A stretch of 64,000 nucleotides of DNA, taken from contig NC_064046.1 in NCBI RefSeq assembly GCF_932526225.1, positions 186,001-250,000 of the forward strand, read 5' to 3'. The notes beneath the pieces are model-generated. The model ran no database searches, was not told the origin of the DNA, and saw only the letters and a program-made list of their open reading frames with translations. Shown here piece by piece: positions 24,601 to 43,700 of the stretch. The DNA is from Nematostella vectensis (taxonomy: Eukaryota > Cnidaria > Anthozoa > Actiniaria > Edwardsiidae). The translations under genes and the position numbers were made by a program. How positions within the stretch are numbered: the stretch's first letter is position 1; each line of letters begins with the position of its first letter.

Positions 24601-27600
24601 TACACTAGCTCACTGTGGAATACACTAGCTCACTGTGGAATACACTAGCTCACTGTGGAATACACTAGCTCACTGTGGAATACACTAGCTTACTGTGGAA
24701 TACACTAGCTCACTGTGGAATACACTAGCTCACTGTGGAATACACTAGCTCACTGTGGAATACACTAGCTCACTGTGGAATACACTAGCTCACTGTGGAA
24801 TACACTAGCTGACTGTGGAATACACTAGCTGACTGTGGAATACACTAGCTCACTGTGGAATACACTAGCTCACTGTGGAATACACTAGCTCACTGTGGAA
24901 TACACTAGCTCACTGTGGAATACACTAGCTCACTGTGGAATACACTAGCTCACTGTGGAATACACTAGCTCACTGTGGAATACACTAGCTCACTGTAGAA
25001 TATACTAGCTCACTGTGGAATACACTAGCTCACTGTGGAATACACTAGCTTGGTGTGGAATACACTAGCTTGCTGTGGAATACACTAGCTTGATGTGGAA
25101 CACACTAGCTCACTGTGGAATACACTAGCTCACTGTGGAATATACTAGCTTACTGTGGAATACACTAGCTCACTGTGGAATACACTAGCTCACTGTGGAA
25201 TACACTAGCTCACTGTGGAATACACTAGCTCACTGTGGAATACACTAGCTCACTGTGGAATACACTAGCTCACTGTGGAATACACTAGCTTACTGTAGAA
25301 TATACTAGCTCACTGTGGAATACACTAGCTCACTGTGGAATACACTAGCTTGGTGTGGAATACACTAGCTTGCTGTGGAATACACTAGCTTGATGTGGAA
25401 CACACTAGCTCACTGTGGAATACACTAGCTCACTGTGGAATATACTAGCTTACTGTGGAATACACTAGCTCACTGTGGAATACACTAGCTCACTGTGGAA
25501 TACACTAGCTCACTGTGGAATACACTAGCTCACTGTGGAATACACTAGCTTACTGTGGAATACACTAGCTCACTGTGGAATACACTAGCTCACTGTGGAA
25601 TACACTAGCTCACTGTGGTTCTCACCTCTTTCCACTAGTTCATGCTCTAGCAGTTCAAGCAAAACTTGCTGGCTGGCCTTGCGAACCTGGTTGTTTGAGT
25701 CCATCAAGTACCGCAGCACAATGTAAAGGATATACTGGGGTACTGCCTCCATCATGGAGTAGTGCTCGTAGCAGAACAGGGCAACGTGAGGGATTTGGTC
25801 CATCAGCTCCACACGAACACATGGTTCTGAAGAGATGGTAAAAAAGGTGTGTAAACTTAGTATAGAACAACAAGTTAAGTAATGAAAAGAGGGTTTTAAA
25901 ATGTATTTAAAGGTAGGATTGTGAGAAGGAAAAAAAGTAGAAAAAGGAAAAAAAGTATATAGATAATGTAGTTCAAGAGGTTAGGAAACTTTGAAATTTC
26001 TCTGAAATTTTTATTTTACTTAAAATTTTAAACCTTTAATTTTACATGTATTATATTCTGAGAATAATATCTATTTTATCCATAAAACATTTTTGTTGAG
26101 GTATACCCGCAAGCATTTGATAATCTGTTACCTTTCTATTATCATTATTATAATGCTGAGTTAACTTTTTGGGTCTGACATATGTAACAATATTTCAATG
26201 CTGTTAAAATAAGTGAGTAAAATCTACTTTATTTACACTAAAACTCCATCCATTCTACAGTTTGTACTTTAAAACTAGAGACATGCTGTTTAATTAGCCT
26301 CAAAACCTTTGAACTTGATAAACATCTGATATTTAACACGATTTGTTTAGCCCCCAATAGTAGAATACAAAGCAATACTGACCCGAACATGGAAACAATC
26401 ATGCACTTTGATAAAATGGATTAATTATTAAGTAAAACTTTTTTAACACCCGAATCTAATCAATTTGCGAGCTCGCCTTGTACACATTTTATTGTTTCTG
26501 AATAAAAAATACAATCCTTAGAAGGGATTCGAGCTAAGACGAAAAACAAATTAGCTGTGATACGAGGAGCAGGTGAACGCATGTTTACAGATGTCTTTCA
26601 TTTGTTCCTGTAAAACGTCTGATGGAAGTCGTGTAAATATAACCTTTCCCACACCCCGGAAATCCCGCTACGATAGCAGCCTCTCAAAAAACATATCACA
26701 AATAAGATTTATTATCTTAAAAAAATGGTTCTATATTTTTTAGTGTGTCGTACGACGTTTATAAATAGAATTTTGGGACGGAAATAGAGAGAAAACATTC
26801 AAGCGACGTCTGAAGCGTGGAAATAATGTTTTTATAAACCGACTCTCTTCGTTGAGGAGTCTCAAGGATGTTTTATAAACTTGTTCAAGGAGAAAATGGC
26901 AATAAGATCACAGGACAAACAGCAGTAGTCACTGTTATTTGAGCTAATAGAGTAAACATTACGAATAGAATAATCTGAGATTAGACTTCCAAGAGCGAGG
27001 AAAGAATTCTTCTACACAGTCATCTTACCGATGTCCTCGGATAGGCGAACGATCAAACGCAAAACATGGTAAATGTCGTCCTTGGTCCGACAGGCTTTCA
27101 GGGCTTCCTTCGTATACCTGGCAGCCATTTGCCTGTAGGGATAGACGAGGTAATTAAGGATATTGCAGTAAAACTCTAACGTTGGCGGCACACGTGGAAG
27201 AGACGAAGTGGAAAGTTTAGCTCAACTCATGGCGATTCTAGTGTTTTACCTATTGAATATCACATCGCTGTGCATGTATTTCTCCATTCTTATTATGGGG
27301 CTCAGAAGTTCTTCCGGGCCTATTTGGTCGAGCACTGATGGATCGTCTTGTTCCATATCACATCCTACAAGGACAGGAAGAAAGTTTCACAACCCACCAA
27401 CGCAACTAGGGCAATAGCTATGCGTAGTACCGGTTGCGCGACAAAACTTTGATTTTTCTATATCGCAGCGAAATCAAAATCACGAGAGAACTGACCGTCA
27501 TCTTGATCATCATCTGCATCGTCGATATCCTCTACTAAAAAGCGTATATCTGCAAAGAGACAGGCGATAAGTAAAGTGAAAGAATGCAGAGTCAACGGCG

Positions 27601-27624
27601 AACTCGGAAAAACCTACCCGCCAT
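12679..27624 (-). CDS. PPP4R1: serine/threonine-protein phosphatase 4 regulatory subunit 1 (HEAT repeats)
   Basis: Reconstructed exons (minus strand, in order): 27624-27618, 27549-27496, 27364-27250, 27132-27029, 25826-25626, 24111-24026, 23886-23782, 23402-23337, 23213-23163, 21644-21537, 20944-20763, 20094-19293, 17601-17416, 16123-16004, 15896-15855, 15547-15447, 14334-14214, 14067-13952, 13779-13619, 13226-12679. The sum is 3276 nt, 1091 codons plus stop, every junction GT-AG and in phase. It begins MADIRFLVEDIDDADDD. N-terminal HEAT repeats (VRVELMDQIPHVALFC, QNLGPFISTFANPA), a variable acidic linker in exon 12 with a conserved NSFLYWRSPLP segment, then C-terminal HEAT repeats (LLDHYISMTEPTKAQTIDTE, WKVRRTLAFSIHEL, DRDVRYFAG) match PPP4R1 along its whole length. 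It is a scaffold that binds the PP4 catalytic subunit. The C-terminal 140 residues are acidic and poorly conserved; a further exon cannot be excluded because a GAGGTGGG donor-like site precedes the stop. Confidence 0.95.
14545..15345. repeat. 72-bp tandem array in PPP4R1 intron 16, 11 copies
   Basis: Units begin CATTCTGTTCGTTTGTCTGA and contain CTATATGTCAATCTCTACAT. The period is exactly 72, a multiple of three, so open frames of 327 and 286 codons arise on + with no coding meaning. It is surrounded by CTGTCTGT microsatellite-like sequence on both sides. Confidence 0.97.
16447..17415. repeat. 22-bp minisatellite starting at the PPP4R1 exon 13 donor, ~41 copies
   Basis: Unit on + is CATATCCCATGATGCCTAAC plus TA, with variants TTGTATATCCC and CTTGCATATCCC. 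On the transcript strand the exon 13 end and donor (GATATGCAG|GTAGGCATCATGG) is itself a member of the repeat, so the array begins within the exon and runs into intron 13. Interior units read GCAGTTAGGC or GTAGTTAGGC; units at the far edge (near 16455-16520) again read CAG|GTAGAC or CAG|GTGGGC. Confidence 0.95.
18838..19092. repeat. 26-bp tandem repeat in PPP4R1 intron 12, about 9-10 copies
   Basis: Units read CAAACCACAAACATACAGAC followed by AACACT. The array is not close to a splice site (exon 12 starts 200 bp away). Confidence 0.9.
19700..19990 (-). repeat. coding minisatellite inside PPP4R1 exon 12
   Basis: The linker carries an imperfect reiteration of an 8-9 residue motif of the type DKGSNCQST / EKSDSCQSS. 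At DNA level GATTGGCAGTTGCTACCCTT (plus strand) recurs with small changes. It is in frame and absent from vertebrate PPP4R1 as I know it, so it is probably a lineage-specific expansion in a disordered linker. Confidence 0.75.
20522..20580. other. near-perfect hairpin in PPP4R1 intron 11
   Basis: TATCATGAAATACCGTGACC and the following CGG pair with CCTCGGTCACAGTATTTCAC and GATA across a loop of about nine bases, about 21 of 24 positions complementary. It may be the core of a small MITE or a structured RNA; no terminal duplications were identified. Confidence 0.6.
21084..21258. mobile_element. small MITE with 17-bp perfect inverted termini in PPP4R1 intron 10/11 region
   Basis: GCCTAGTGCACACTAGC at the left is the exact reverse complement of GCTAGTGTGCACTAGGC at the right, 175 bp apart end to end. 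The interior has repeated CATAACGACAT / ATGTCGTTATGTCG words forming internal inverted repeats, so the whole element can fold back. No ORF. The target duplication is not clear. It lies in the intron between exons 10 (21537) and 11 (20944). Confidence 0.8.
21675..23135. repeat. dispersed direct repeats with ACACAATGTGT palindromes in PPP4R1 intron 9
   Basis: ACACAATGTGTAAC / ACACAATGTGTTAC words recur at spacings of about 20-60 bp, joined by CAAATACACAATGTG, CATGTATTAGAAACAT and similar words. Two blocks (21675-22260 and 22915-23135) flank about 650 bp of unrelated AT-rich DNA. A poly-C run lies at 21890-21903. Confidence 0.8.
24340..25620. repeat. 20-bp minisatellite abutting the PPP4R1 exon 5 donor, ~64 copies
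   Basis: The unit is TACACTAGCTCACTGTGGAA. On the transcript strand each unit gives CACA|GTGAGCTAGTG, a GTGAG donor-like word, and the exon end GAACTAGTGGAAAGAG|GTGAG shares the CTAGTG...GTGAG skeleton. The array starts within 10 bp of the donor. A block of variants (TTGGTGTGG, TTGCTGTGG, TTGATGTGG) appears at about 25048 and again 300 bp later, a 15-unit higher-order repeat. Confidence 0.95.
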
Positions 27625-28171
27625 CTTGAAGTTGCAATAGACATGCATTTATCACGTGACCTTGGGTCGTGCGCACAGGCCCTCCCCCACACAAAATTCC
27701 TAGCTCGACACAGGGCGCCCAAAACCTCAAAAGTACAAAATACGAAAGTATCACAGAAAATAAGTACTTAATGATTATTTTATCTTTAGGAGCAGCACCT
27801 CGTATGTGACCTGGTCCCGTTCAAACTGACCCATTTGGGTAAATACTCGAAAAGTTGTTAAACAAATAAAACATAACTCACAATAACTAAATGTAATCCA
27901 AAACTCTAAATTATCGGTAAATTACGCTTGAATCATATGGTTGTTTTTTCCTTGTGTGAGGTCGAGTAAGATGGGGTAAGCCAATTAATTTCCTAGGACT
28001 AAGTAGTAGAAAGGCCTATCAAGTCTCGTTTCTTCTTCCCTCCCCTCCCCCCACTTTTGTAGGTAAACAATGTAGAAGGGCCCTGGGGTCAAATCAGATT
28101 GCTTCTTCTGGACTGAGCTCAACACACGCCAAGATCCATCTTTAAACCTTCTAAGAACCCCTCAAAACAGC
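27625..28171. promoter_or_regulatory. divergent promoter region between PPP4R1 and the HPGD-like gene
   Basis: The two start codons point away from each other 547 bp apart, so both promoters must lie here or overlap first introns/UTRs. A palindromic E-box TCACGTGA at 27652-27659, 28 bp upstream of the PPP4R1 ATG, is a candidate bHLH-ZIP (USF/TFE-type) site. No TATA box is obvious on either side. Confidence 0.55.
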
Positions 28172-37549
<9,378 letters not shown>

Positions 37550-38227
37550 GAGGATTGTATCATCCTAGCAAAATTCCAAGCCAAGCCACGAGTGAAGATA
37601 GCCATTTTCCAGATGGAATTTGTCTTTATTTTGATACAATTTGTGTACTACTACTGTAAAGAAAAATATGTTTTAGTATTGGTGATTTGGCAACATTCAA
37701 CCAATCCTATATGCATAAAGATTTCTAGTTCGTCACTGAAACAGACGATGCCATGTCTTTTTTCCAAAATACACAATACGGAAGCGGAAACGTTTCCAAT
37801 GAAAAAAAGTTCCCTTGTTAATTGGAGATGTTTGGCTTGCCCCCTCTCGCAACGGCCTGGTCAAAAAACATATATTTCAATATAATATTCCTCTGATGTT
37901 AATATCATACACAATGTACGCAGGGTGAAAATAAACAGTTTTAATAAAAATACTGTGAGTAGCATAACGCGTGGATAATTAATATTACGAAACAGAAAGA
38001 ATGATTAACTTGTCTTTATTTTTAGGTTATTCCTTACTTTGGCATTAATGGTACAACCAGACTTGCCCTTCTCATAATAGATAAAGACTTTTATCAAGAA
38101 TTCCACCGATATATTTAAAAAAGCATCGACTTCTCTAGAATTCCTTTAGCGCTTGAAACAATTGAATTTGGTACGATGAAGATAAACTAAGTTTTTTGTG
38201 GTTATTTTGTTGTTTTATTTGATTAAT
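37550..38227. other. 3' region of HPGD-like 1 and spacer
   Basis: AT-rich sequence with polyadenylation signals near 37930-37945. No further gene seen. Confidence 0.4.
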
Positions 38228-38330
38228 ATCAAGGATCTCCTGCGCAGCCCTCGTAGTGTCAGGGATCCCCTGCGCAGCCGTCCTTAGTATTAGGGATCTC
38301 CTGCGCAGCCCTCGTAGTGTCAGGGAAATG
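38228..38330. repeat. ~36-bp tandem repeat, three copies
   Basis: AGGGATCTCCTGCGCAGCCC and TCGTAGTGTC recur three times with small changes, upstream of the first GPCR gene. Confidence 0.85.
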
Positions 38331-38835
38331 AAAAGTGTCGAAGGCCGTCAAATTTCTAAGCTGTAAAATGAATAGTGTCGACTTAGGTGAAGTTTACTGT
38401 ATTTCCGGTAATTGAACAGGAAACCTTGATTTTTAAAGGGAACCTTGATGTTCGAAAGGAGTCTAAAATGGGGGTTTCAAGCTGTACTCACAGGTTAATT
38501 GTGTCGACTTTGATCTTCGGAATCTGTAACATGAATATCATGAATAACAATAGAATCAAAGATGGCTGACAGGATAGGGATTGTTTCTAAAGAGTCGGGA
38601 TGTTCCTAGAAAGAATTTTCGGAATTCTAGTATGTTACACAAAAGGAGTTCGGTACTAAAATGCAGTGGGTTTTCCAGCAATTTTTTTCCATTCCGAACT
38701 ATAATTATGATCTTTTTTTTTTTGTTCTCTTGGTAACAGGTGTTATCACCGAAAGCAATCTAACAGCAGCTGGGGTTCCATGTAAAAAAAAAACCTTCAT
38801 CACTTACACAAGCAGTGATACATTTTGACTCAAGT

Positions 38836-39822
38836 ATGGCACTGAGTTCTCTGAGTTCTAACGAGTCTCAAGCGGTCCTAAGCGAGACTCTAAACCCAGC
38901 GGAAAGGTGGTTCCTACATCTTGGCAAAGTGGTTATAGCTACTTTAGCGATGACTTCGATAAGCGGTGATTTGCTAATGTTTGCGACGTTCCTATCCAAC
39001 TCTTCGCTTCAAACTCGTCCCAATTGTCTCTTCGCTAGCTTGATCTTGGCGGATTTTCTCTTAGCAGTGTTTGTTATGCCACTTGAAGCGGTTCATTTAA
39101 GCGTCCTCCCAGCCTGGCCTTTTTCCATTGCTCTTTGTAACATCTGGAATTCGGCAGTTGTCGTTTTGGCGACGTCGCTTTTGCTGAGTATCATGGCTAT
39201 GAGTTTGGACAAGTTGTACGCCGTGCATCGACCTCTTCATTACTCCTACCACATCTCAGGCAAAGTCCTAATCGCCATGGCATTGGTTTGGTCCTATGCA
39301 GGAACAAGTGGGATCACAACATACTTTCTGTGGACACGGTCCGAGGTTGGATGCAGGGTTCTGTCTTTGCCGTTTGAGTATTCCGCACCCTTTCTGTTGC
39401 TCAACGTTCTGTTGCCATACACTGTGTGTGTTGTCACAAATTTGGTCATTTTGAAAGTCTCAAGAAAACAGTCTCTACGTGTGTACTGTTCTCATGACCA
39501 GAATCAGCGCGCTACGCTAGCCAAAAGGCGAAAGGGAATACGCACTATTACTCTGCTTATCGGGGTTTTCTCCGTGTTCTGTTTGCCGTTTTTCACGTTT
39601 CATGTGGTGGACGCTGTCACGGAGGAAGCGCTAGAGAACAGGTTTTACGCTCTGAACATTGTTCAGTGGTTGTTATTTCTTAATTCCTCGCTGAACTGGG
39701 CATTGTACGGACTACTGAATCGGGAATTTCGATTAGCTTGCCTGCGCCTTATTACAAAAACTAAAGACAAACTTTTCACATCGTGTAAGCCAAACTCCAC
39801 GTCTGTATTGCACTTACGCTGA
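38836..39822 (+). CDS. intronless class A (rhodopsin-like) GPCR, paralogue 1
   Basis: 328 aa from ATG 38836; the frame extends upstream to a GTG at 38815 that I reject. Seven hydrophobic segments. NES near the N-terminus is a possible glycosylation site. TM2 LADFLLAVFVMP has the conserved Asp. The TM3 start has Cys (ALCNIW), pairing with ECL2 GCRV. The TM3 end reads LDKLYAV instead of DRY. TM6 has FCLPFF in place of CWxP. TM7 is [18 protein letters not shown], with NxxLY replacing NPxxY, then a helix-8 like REFR. The third loop is basic (AKRRKGIRTI). It couples presumably to a G protein at the plasma membrane; the ligand is unknown. It is about 55-60% identical by eye to the gene at 42600. 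AATAAA follows near 39900. Confidence 0.9.
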   Translation: MALSSLSSNESQAVLSETLNPAERWFLHLGKVVIATLAMTSISGDLLMFATFLSNSSLQTRPNCLFASLILADFLLAVFVMPLEAVHLSVLPAWPFSIALCNIWNSAVVVLATSLLLSIMAMSLDKLYAVHRPLHYSYHISGKVLIAMALVWSYAGTSGITTYFLWTRSEVGCRVLSLPFEYSAPFLLLNVLLPYTVCVVTNLVILKVSRKQSLRVYCSHDQNQRATLAKRRKGIRTITLLIGVFSVFCLPFFTFHVVDAVTEEALENRFYALNIVQWLLFLNSSLNWALYGLLNREFRLACLRLITKTKDKLFTSCKPNSTSVLHLR

Positions 39823-40751
39823 TTAAACTTTTGAAGCCTTTCATTTGGCATAGAATCTCATATAGAAATCACGATGATTATAAGTGAGAAAAAATATGCA
39901 ATAAATGCAGCAAAAACAAAATAACAAAAATGAATGAGGTCATATATTATCTCATAAACTAGTCTTATCATTGTTTAAACAAAAAAAGGATTAAATGAGT
40001 GTTTGCCCAGCAGGTTCAACACGCGCTCCATTATTTTCCCTTTGACAGAATTGTCAGAGGTATCTCCACTTTCCTTGTCTCTAACCTGTCAAAAATCATC
40101 ATTTATCGTTTATGAGGGTTTTTCAGAGAATACAACTCGATTTTATATATCTATGATGAGAAATCATCACGATCCACAATCTTCTTGTCTGTAAGTATTA
40201 AACAATTACTGGATGAGGTTTTAGTGATATAGGGAATAATCAAGACACGTGAGACAAGTGGAATCAGGCGAGGCCGAAGGCATTGAATCAGTAAAACACA
40301 CGTTCTCGAAAACAAAATTTATTTCCGATTTGCACAAACGCTGCCTTTCTCACAACCATTGAATCTTCGCGCCCTAGGCCCAAGGTGCATTGCGCGCGTA
40401 TAATTATTTATCTGCTACCTACCCAAACCTACCCAGCTAACTGATGAGTGAACCACAAATTGCGTGATTCTCCAAAAAAGTGCGCGCTCTTAGCCAATCA
40501 GAATCGACATAGTGAGCACAATATATAATAATGACTTTTATCGTTATGTTTTTCGCTAAGAAAGAAGTTTTCCTACCTAATCTAAATGTCTACTGCTATC
40601 TTCTCAACAACTTTGACTCTGTTAGCTGGTAAGTGTCCCTGTATAGAAAAGCACTGTGTAGTTCAGGCCCGTAGGGTGGATTTGAGTTCGGGAGGGATGG
40701 GAGTTGGGAGTCCAATAATAACTCTACCCCTCTCTCGTATGCAATCTGTTG
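39823..40751. other. spacer between GPCR 1 and the 3' end of HPGD-like 2
   Basis: AT-rich, with a minus-strand AATAAA near 40320 that could end HPGD-like 2 transcripts. No coding feature seen. Confidence 0.4.
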
Positions 40752-43700
40752 CTAGAGTTTAGGCGTGAAATACTTCTTGTAGTCCAGTCCCCTCTGTGGA
40801 GTAGCTCTCATGACAGCGCCGATTTTAGTGTCGTCCTCGATCAGCCTGACCACGCCCTCTGCGATCAGTTCGGGACTAGTACACAAACAACGAACGGAAT
40901 CTCAAAAAATAATATGACCAAATTATGACCTTTGAGGAGGGCGAATCAGCTAGGGACTAGTACACAAACAACGAACGGAATCTCAAAAAAATAATATGAC
41001 CAAATTATGACCTTTGAGGAGGGCGAATCAGCTAGGGACTAGTACACAAACAACGAACGGAATCTCAAAAAAATAATATGACCAAATTATGACCTTTGAG
41101 GAGGGCGAATCAGCTAGGGACTAGGACATAAACAACGTACGGAGTCTCAAAAAATCATATGACCAAATTATGACCTTTGAGGAGGAGGGAAGCGAGTACA
41201 ACAAAGATTTGATGAGAAGGCAAAAAATGGGATCTCTCTTCAAAGCACTAGCAGTGTTATAGAAAGAAAATAAGGTCAAATCTGTGATATAGCCTGTAGC
41301 ATTCCTATAGCCCGTGCTTCTGGGCGACTGGTTGTACCTTAGTAACCCCATAGCTTGTATTTTAGCGATCCGACTCTTCTGAAGAAAGGTCAAATTACTG
41401 GTGTCTTGATGTATAGCTGTGCGCACCATCGCGGTGTCGGTGAAGGACGGACAGATGCAGTTAACACGCACGCATTCGGTAGCCCACAATGACTGAAAGA
41501 TTACAAAAACCTAAATGTTATGACTAGAAAGACAACAGACAAGTAGTGTGGGATAACTAAGGGGTCTGCACAGGCGTAGAGGATTAAATTTTTACCACTT
41601 CTGGCAATGAGGTTTACACAGCCACCCTTCCCCTCCCTGGCAGCGAGGGATACACAGCCCCCCTCCCCTCCCTGGCAGCAAGGGATACACAGCCCCCCTT
41701 CCCCTCCCTGGCAGCAAGGGATACACAGTCCCCCCCCTTCCCCTCCCTAGCCACGAGGGGTACATAGTTTCCCTTACCTACATTGTCATCCTAGATACCC
41801 AGTCCCCCTTCCCCTCCTTCTCCTCCATGGCGGTCTTACGGTAAACATAATTCTTCGTTGTCACCGCTTCACAGCCTAACGTAAACCCGTAAAGCCGTGA
41901 AACAATTTAAATTTAGGGGTCTTCCATTTTTAAGGGGGTGGGGGAGTTTTTCGTTGAGCAGTATTTTATTTCACGGCGTGCTGGCATGCAGGATATTGTT
42001 TTTCGTGGAAACAAACGATGCCTGAAGGGGATTCACCAATATTTTTCCTATGTTAATTTTTTTGTCCCCATTTTTACTGCTGTTTTATCGTCCACACCGC
42101 TATACGCACCGTTAAGGTTCTTGTTAGCCCAACCACCGCATGCTTACTGGCGGTGTACACGGGGCTTGCAGGGGCCGGCACCAAACCTGAAGATTTAAGC
42201 TAATCAAATCCCATTTTTCACATTTTCAACAGCTTATTTTTACTTAAGATAATCTGCTCATGGCGCCATCCGCGACATCACAGCGTCAAGTTGTCGATCA
42301 AAATTTAGTCGCGCTTTTATTTTATGATACAACAGAAAGGAGAAACTACTTCCCTCGTATGTTGCAAAATATCGCTAACAAATCTAATATTAAACTTTGG
42401 CTTTTCTTATGTATACTTGAGGTAATTGAAGAGGCAATGGGTAATGCACTGACCTATCACAGACTAAAAACAACAATATAGGAGGGCATAATACGAACAG
42501 GTGTTTTGTCACCTGCTCACTTGCAGTTGCATTATTTTAAAAGGTCACCTCTCTGGTTCAAGTCGGTGTACTTACCACTTAAAGTAACCGAAAATCAAGA
42601 TGAAAAGCATGGATCTTTCTGTGGGCACAACACAAGCACTTCTATCTAACGTGACAGCCACGCAAAGACCAGCGGGTAGAGAAAGCACAGCGCATTGGGA
42701 ATTTCTTGCATTTGGTCAAACACTGATCTATACCTTCATGCTAATAGCAAGCGTAGGAGATTTAGTCATGCTTGCGACTTTTATTTCCAAAAATTCGCTA
42801 CAAACTCGACCGAACTGCTTTTTCGTGAGCCTGATATCTTCAGATTTCCTAATGGCTGTGTTTGTTATGCCGCTAGAAGCTGTTCATTTGAGCGTTCTCC
42901 CTGACTGGCCGTTTCCCGTCGCTCTGTGTGACATATGGAACTCTGTGCTAATCACTCTTGGTACATCTCTTCTACTTAACATCGCGGCTATGAGTTTGGA
43001 CAAATTGCTCGCTATCTCCCGTCCTCTACACTACTCACTACACATCTCGAGCAAAGTCCTCCTCAGCTTAGCTACTCTGTGGGTATATTCCATCACCAGC
43101 GGTGTGTTAATGTATTTCGTTTGGGAGCAGCCAGACTCGGAATGCAAGGTGCTCTCAATCCCGCTCATCTACTCCGCGCCCCTCATGCTCTTTAACCTAG
43201 TAATGCCTTACACCATATGCGTGATAACCAACCTTAAAATCCTACAGGCTTGTAAGAAGCAGACTCTACGAACTCAACACTCGACACATACTCGCAAGCA
43301 GAGACTCGAGGAGATAGCTAGAAGGCGGAAAGGGGTTCGCACGATCGGGCTACTTCTCGGAGTCTTTTCGCTCTTCTGTTTGCCGTTTTTCACGTTTCAT
43401 GTTCTGGACGCTATAACCGAAGAGCGTATGAAAAACAGATTTTACGCGAGGAATGTTGTCCAGTGGTTGGCGTTTTTGAATCCAGCTTTGAATTGGGCGT
43501 TGTATGGACTCTTGAATCGCGAATTTCGTAAAGCTTTTATTCGCACTATTACTATAGCTAAAAATAAGCTACTTCATCGACATATTTCCAACGAGGTTCA
43601 GCCGTTTGAGCCGAGTAGAGCGATATGTGATATCAGGACTACGCAGCAAGGGATTTGTGAAGATCCACGTTCTTGATTTCCTCGAAACACCTTTTCTTTA

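Noticed and set aside
24340..25620. CRISPR-like regular array
   Set aside because: Units are contiguous without spacers, in an intron of an animal gene; it is a minisatellite. The same holds for the arrays at 8591 and 1100.
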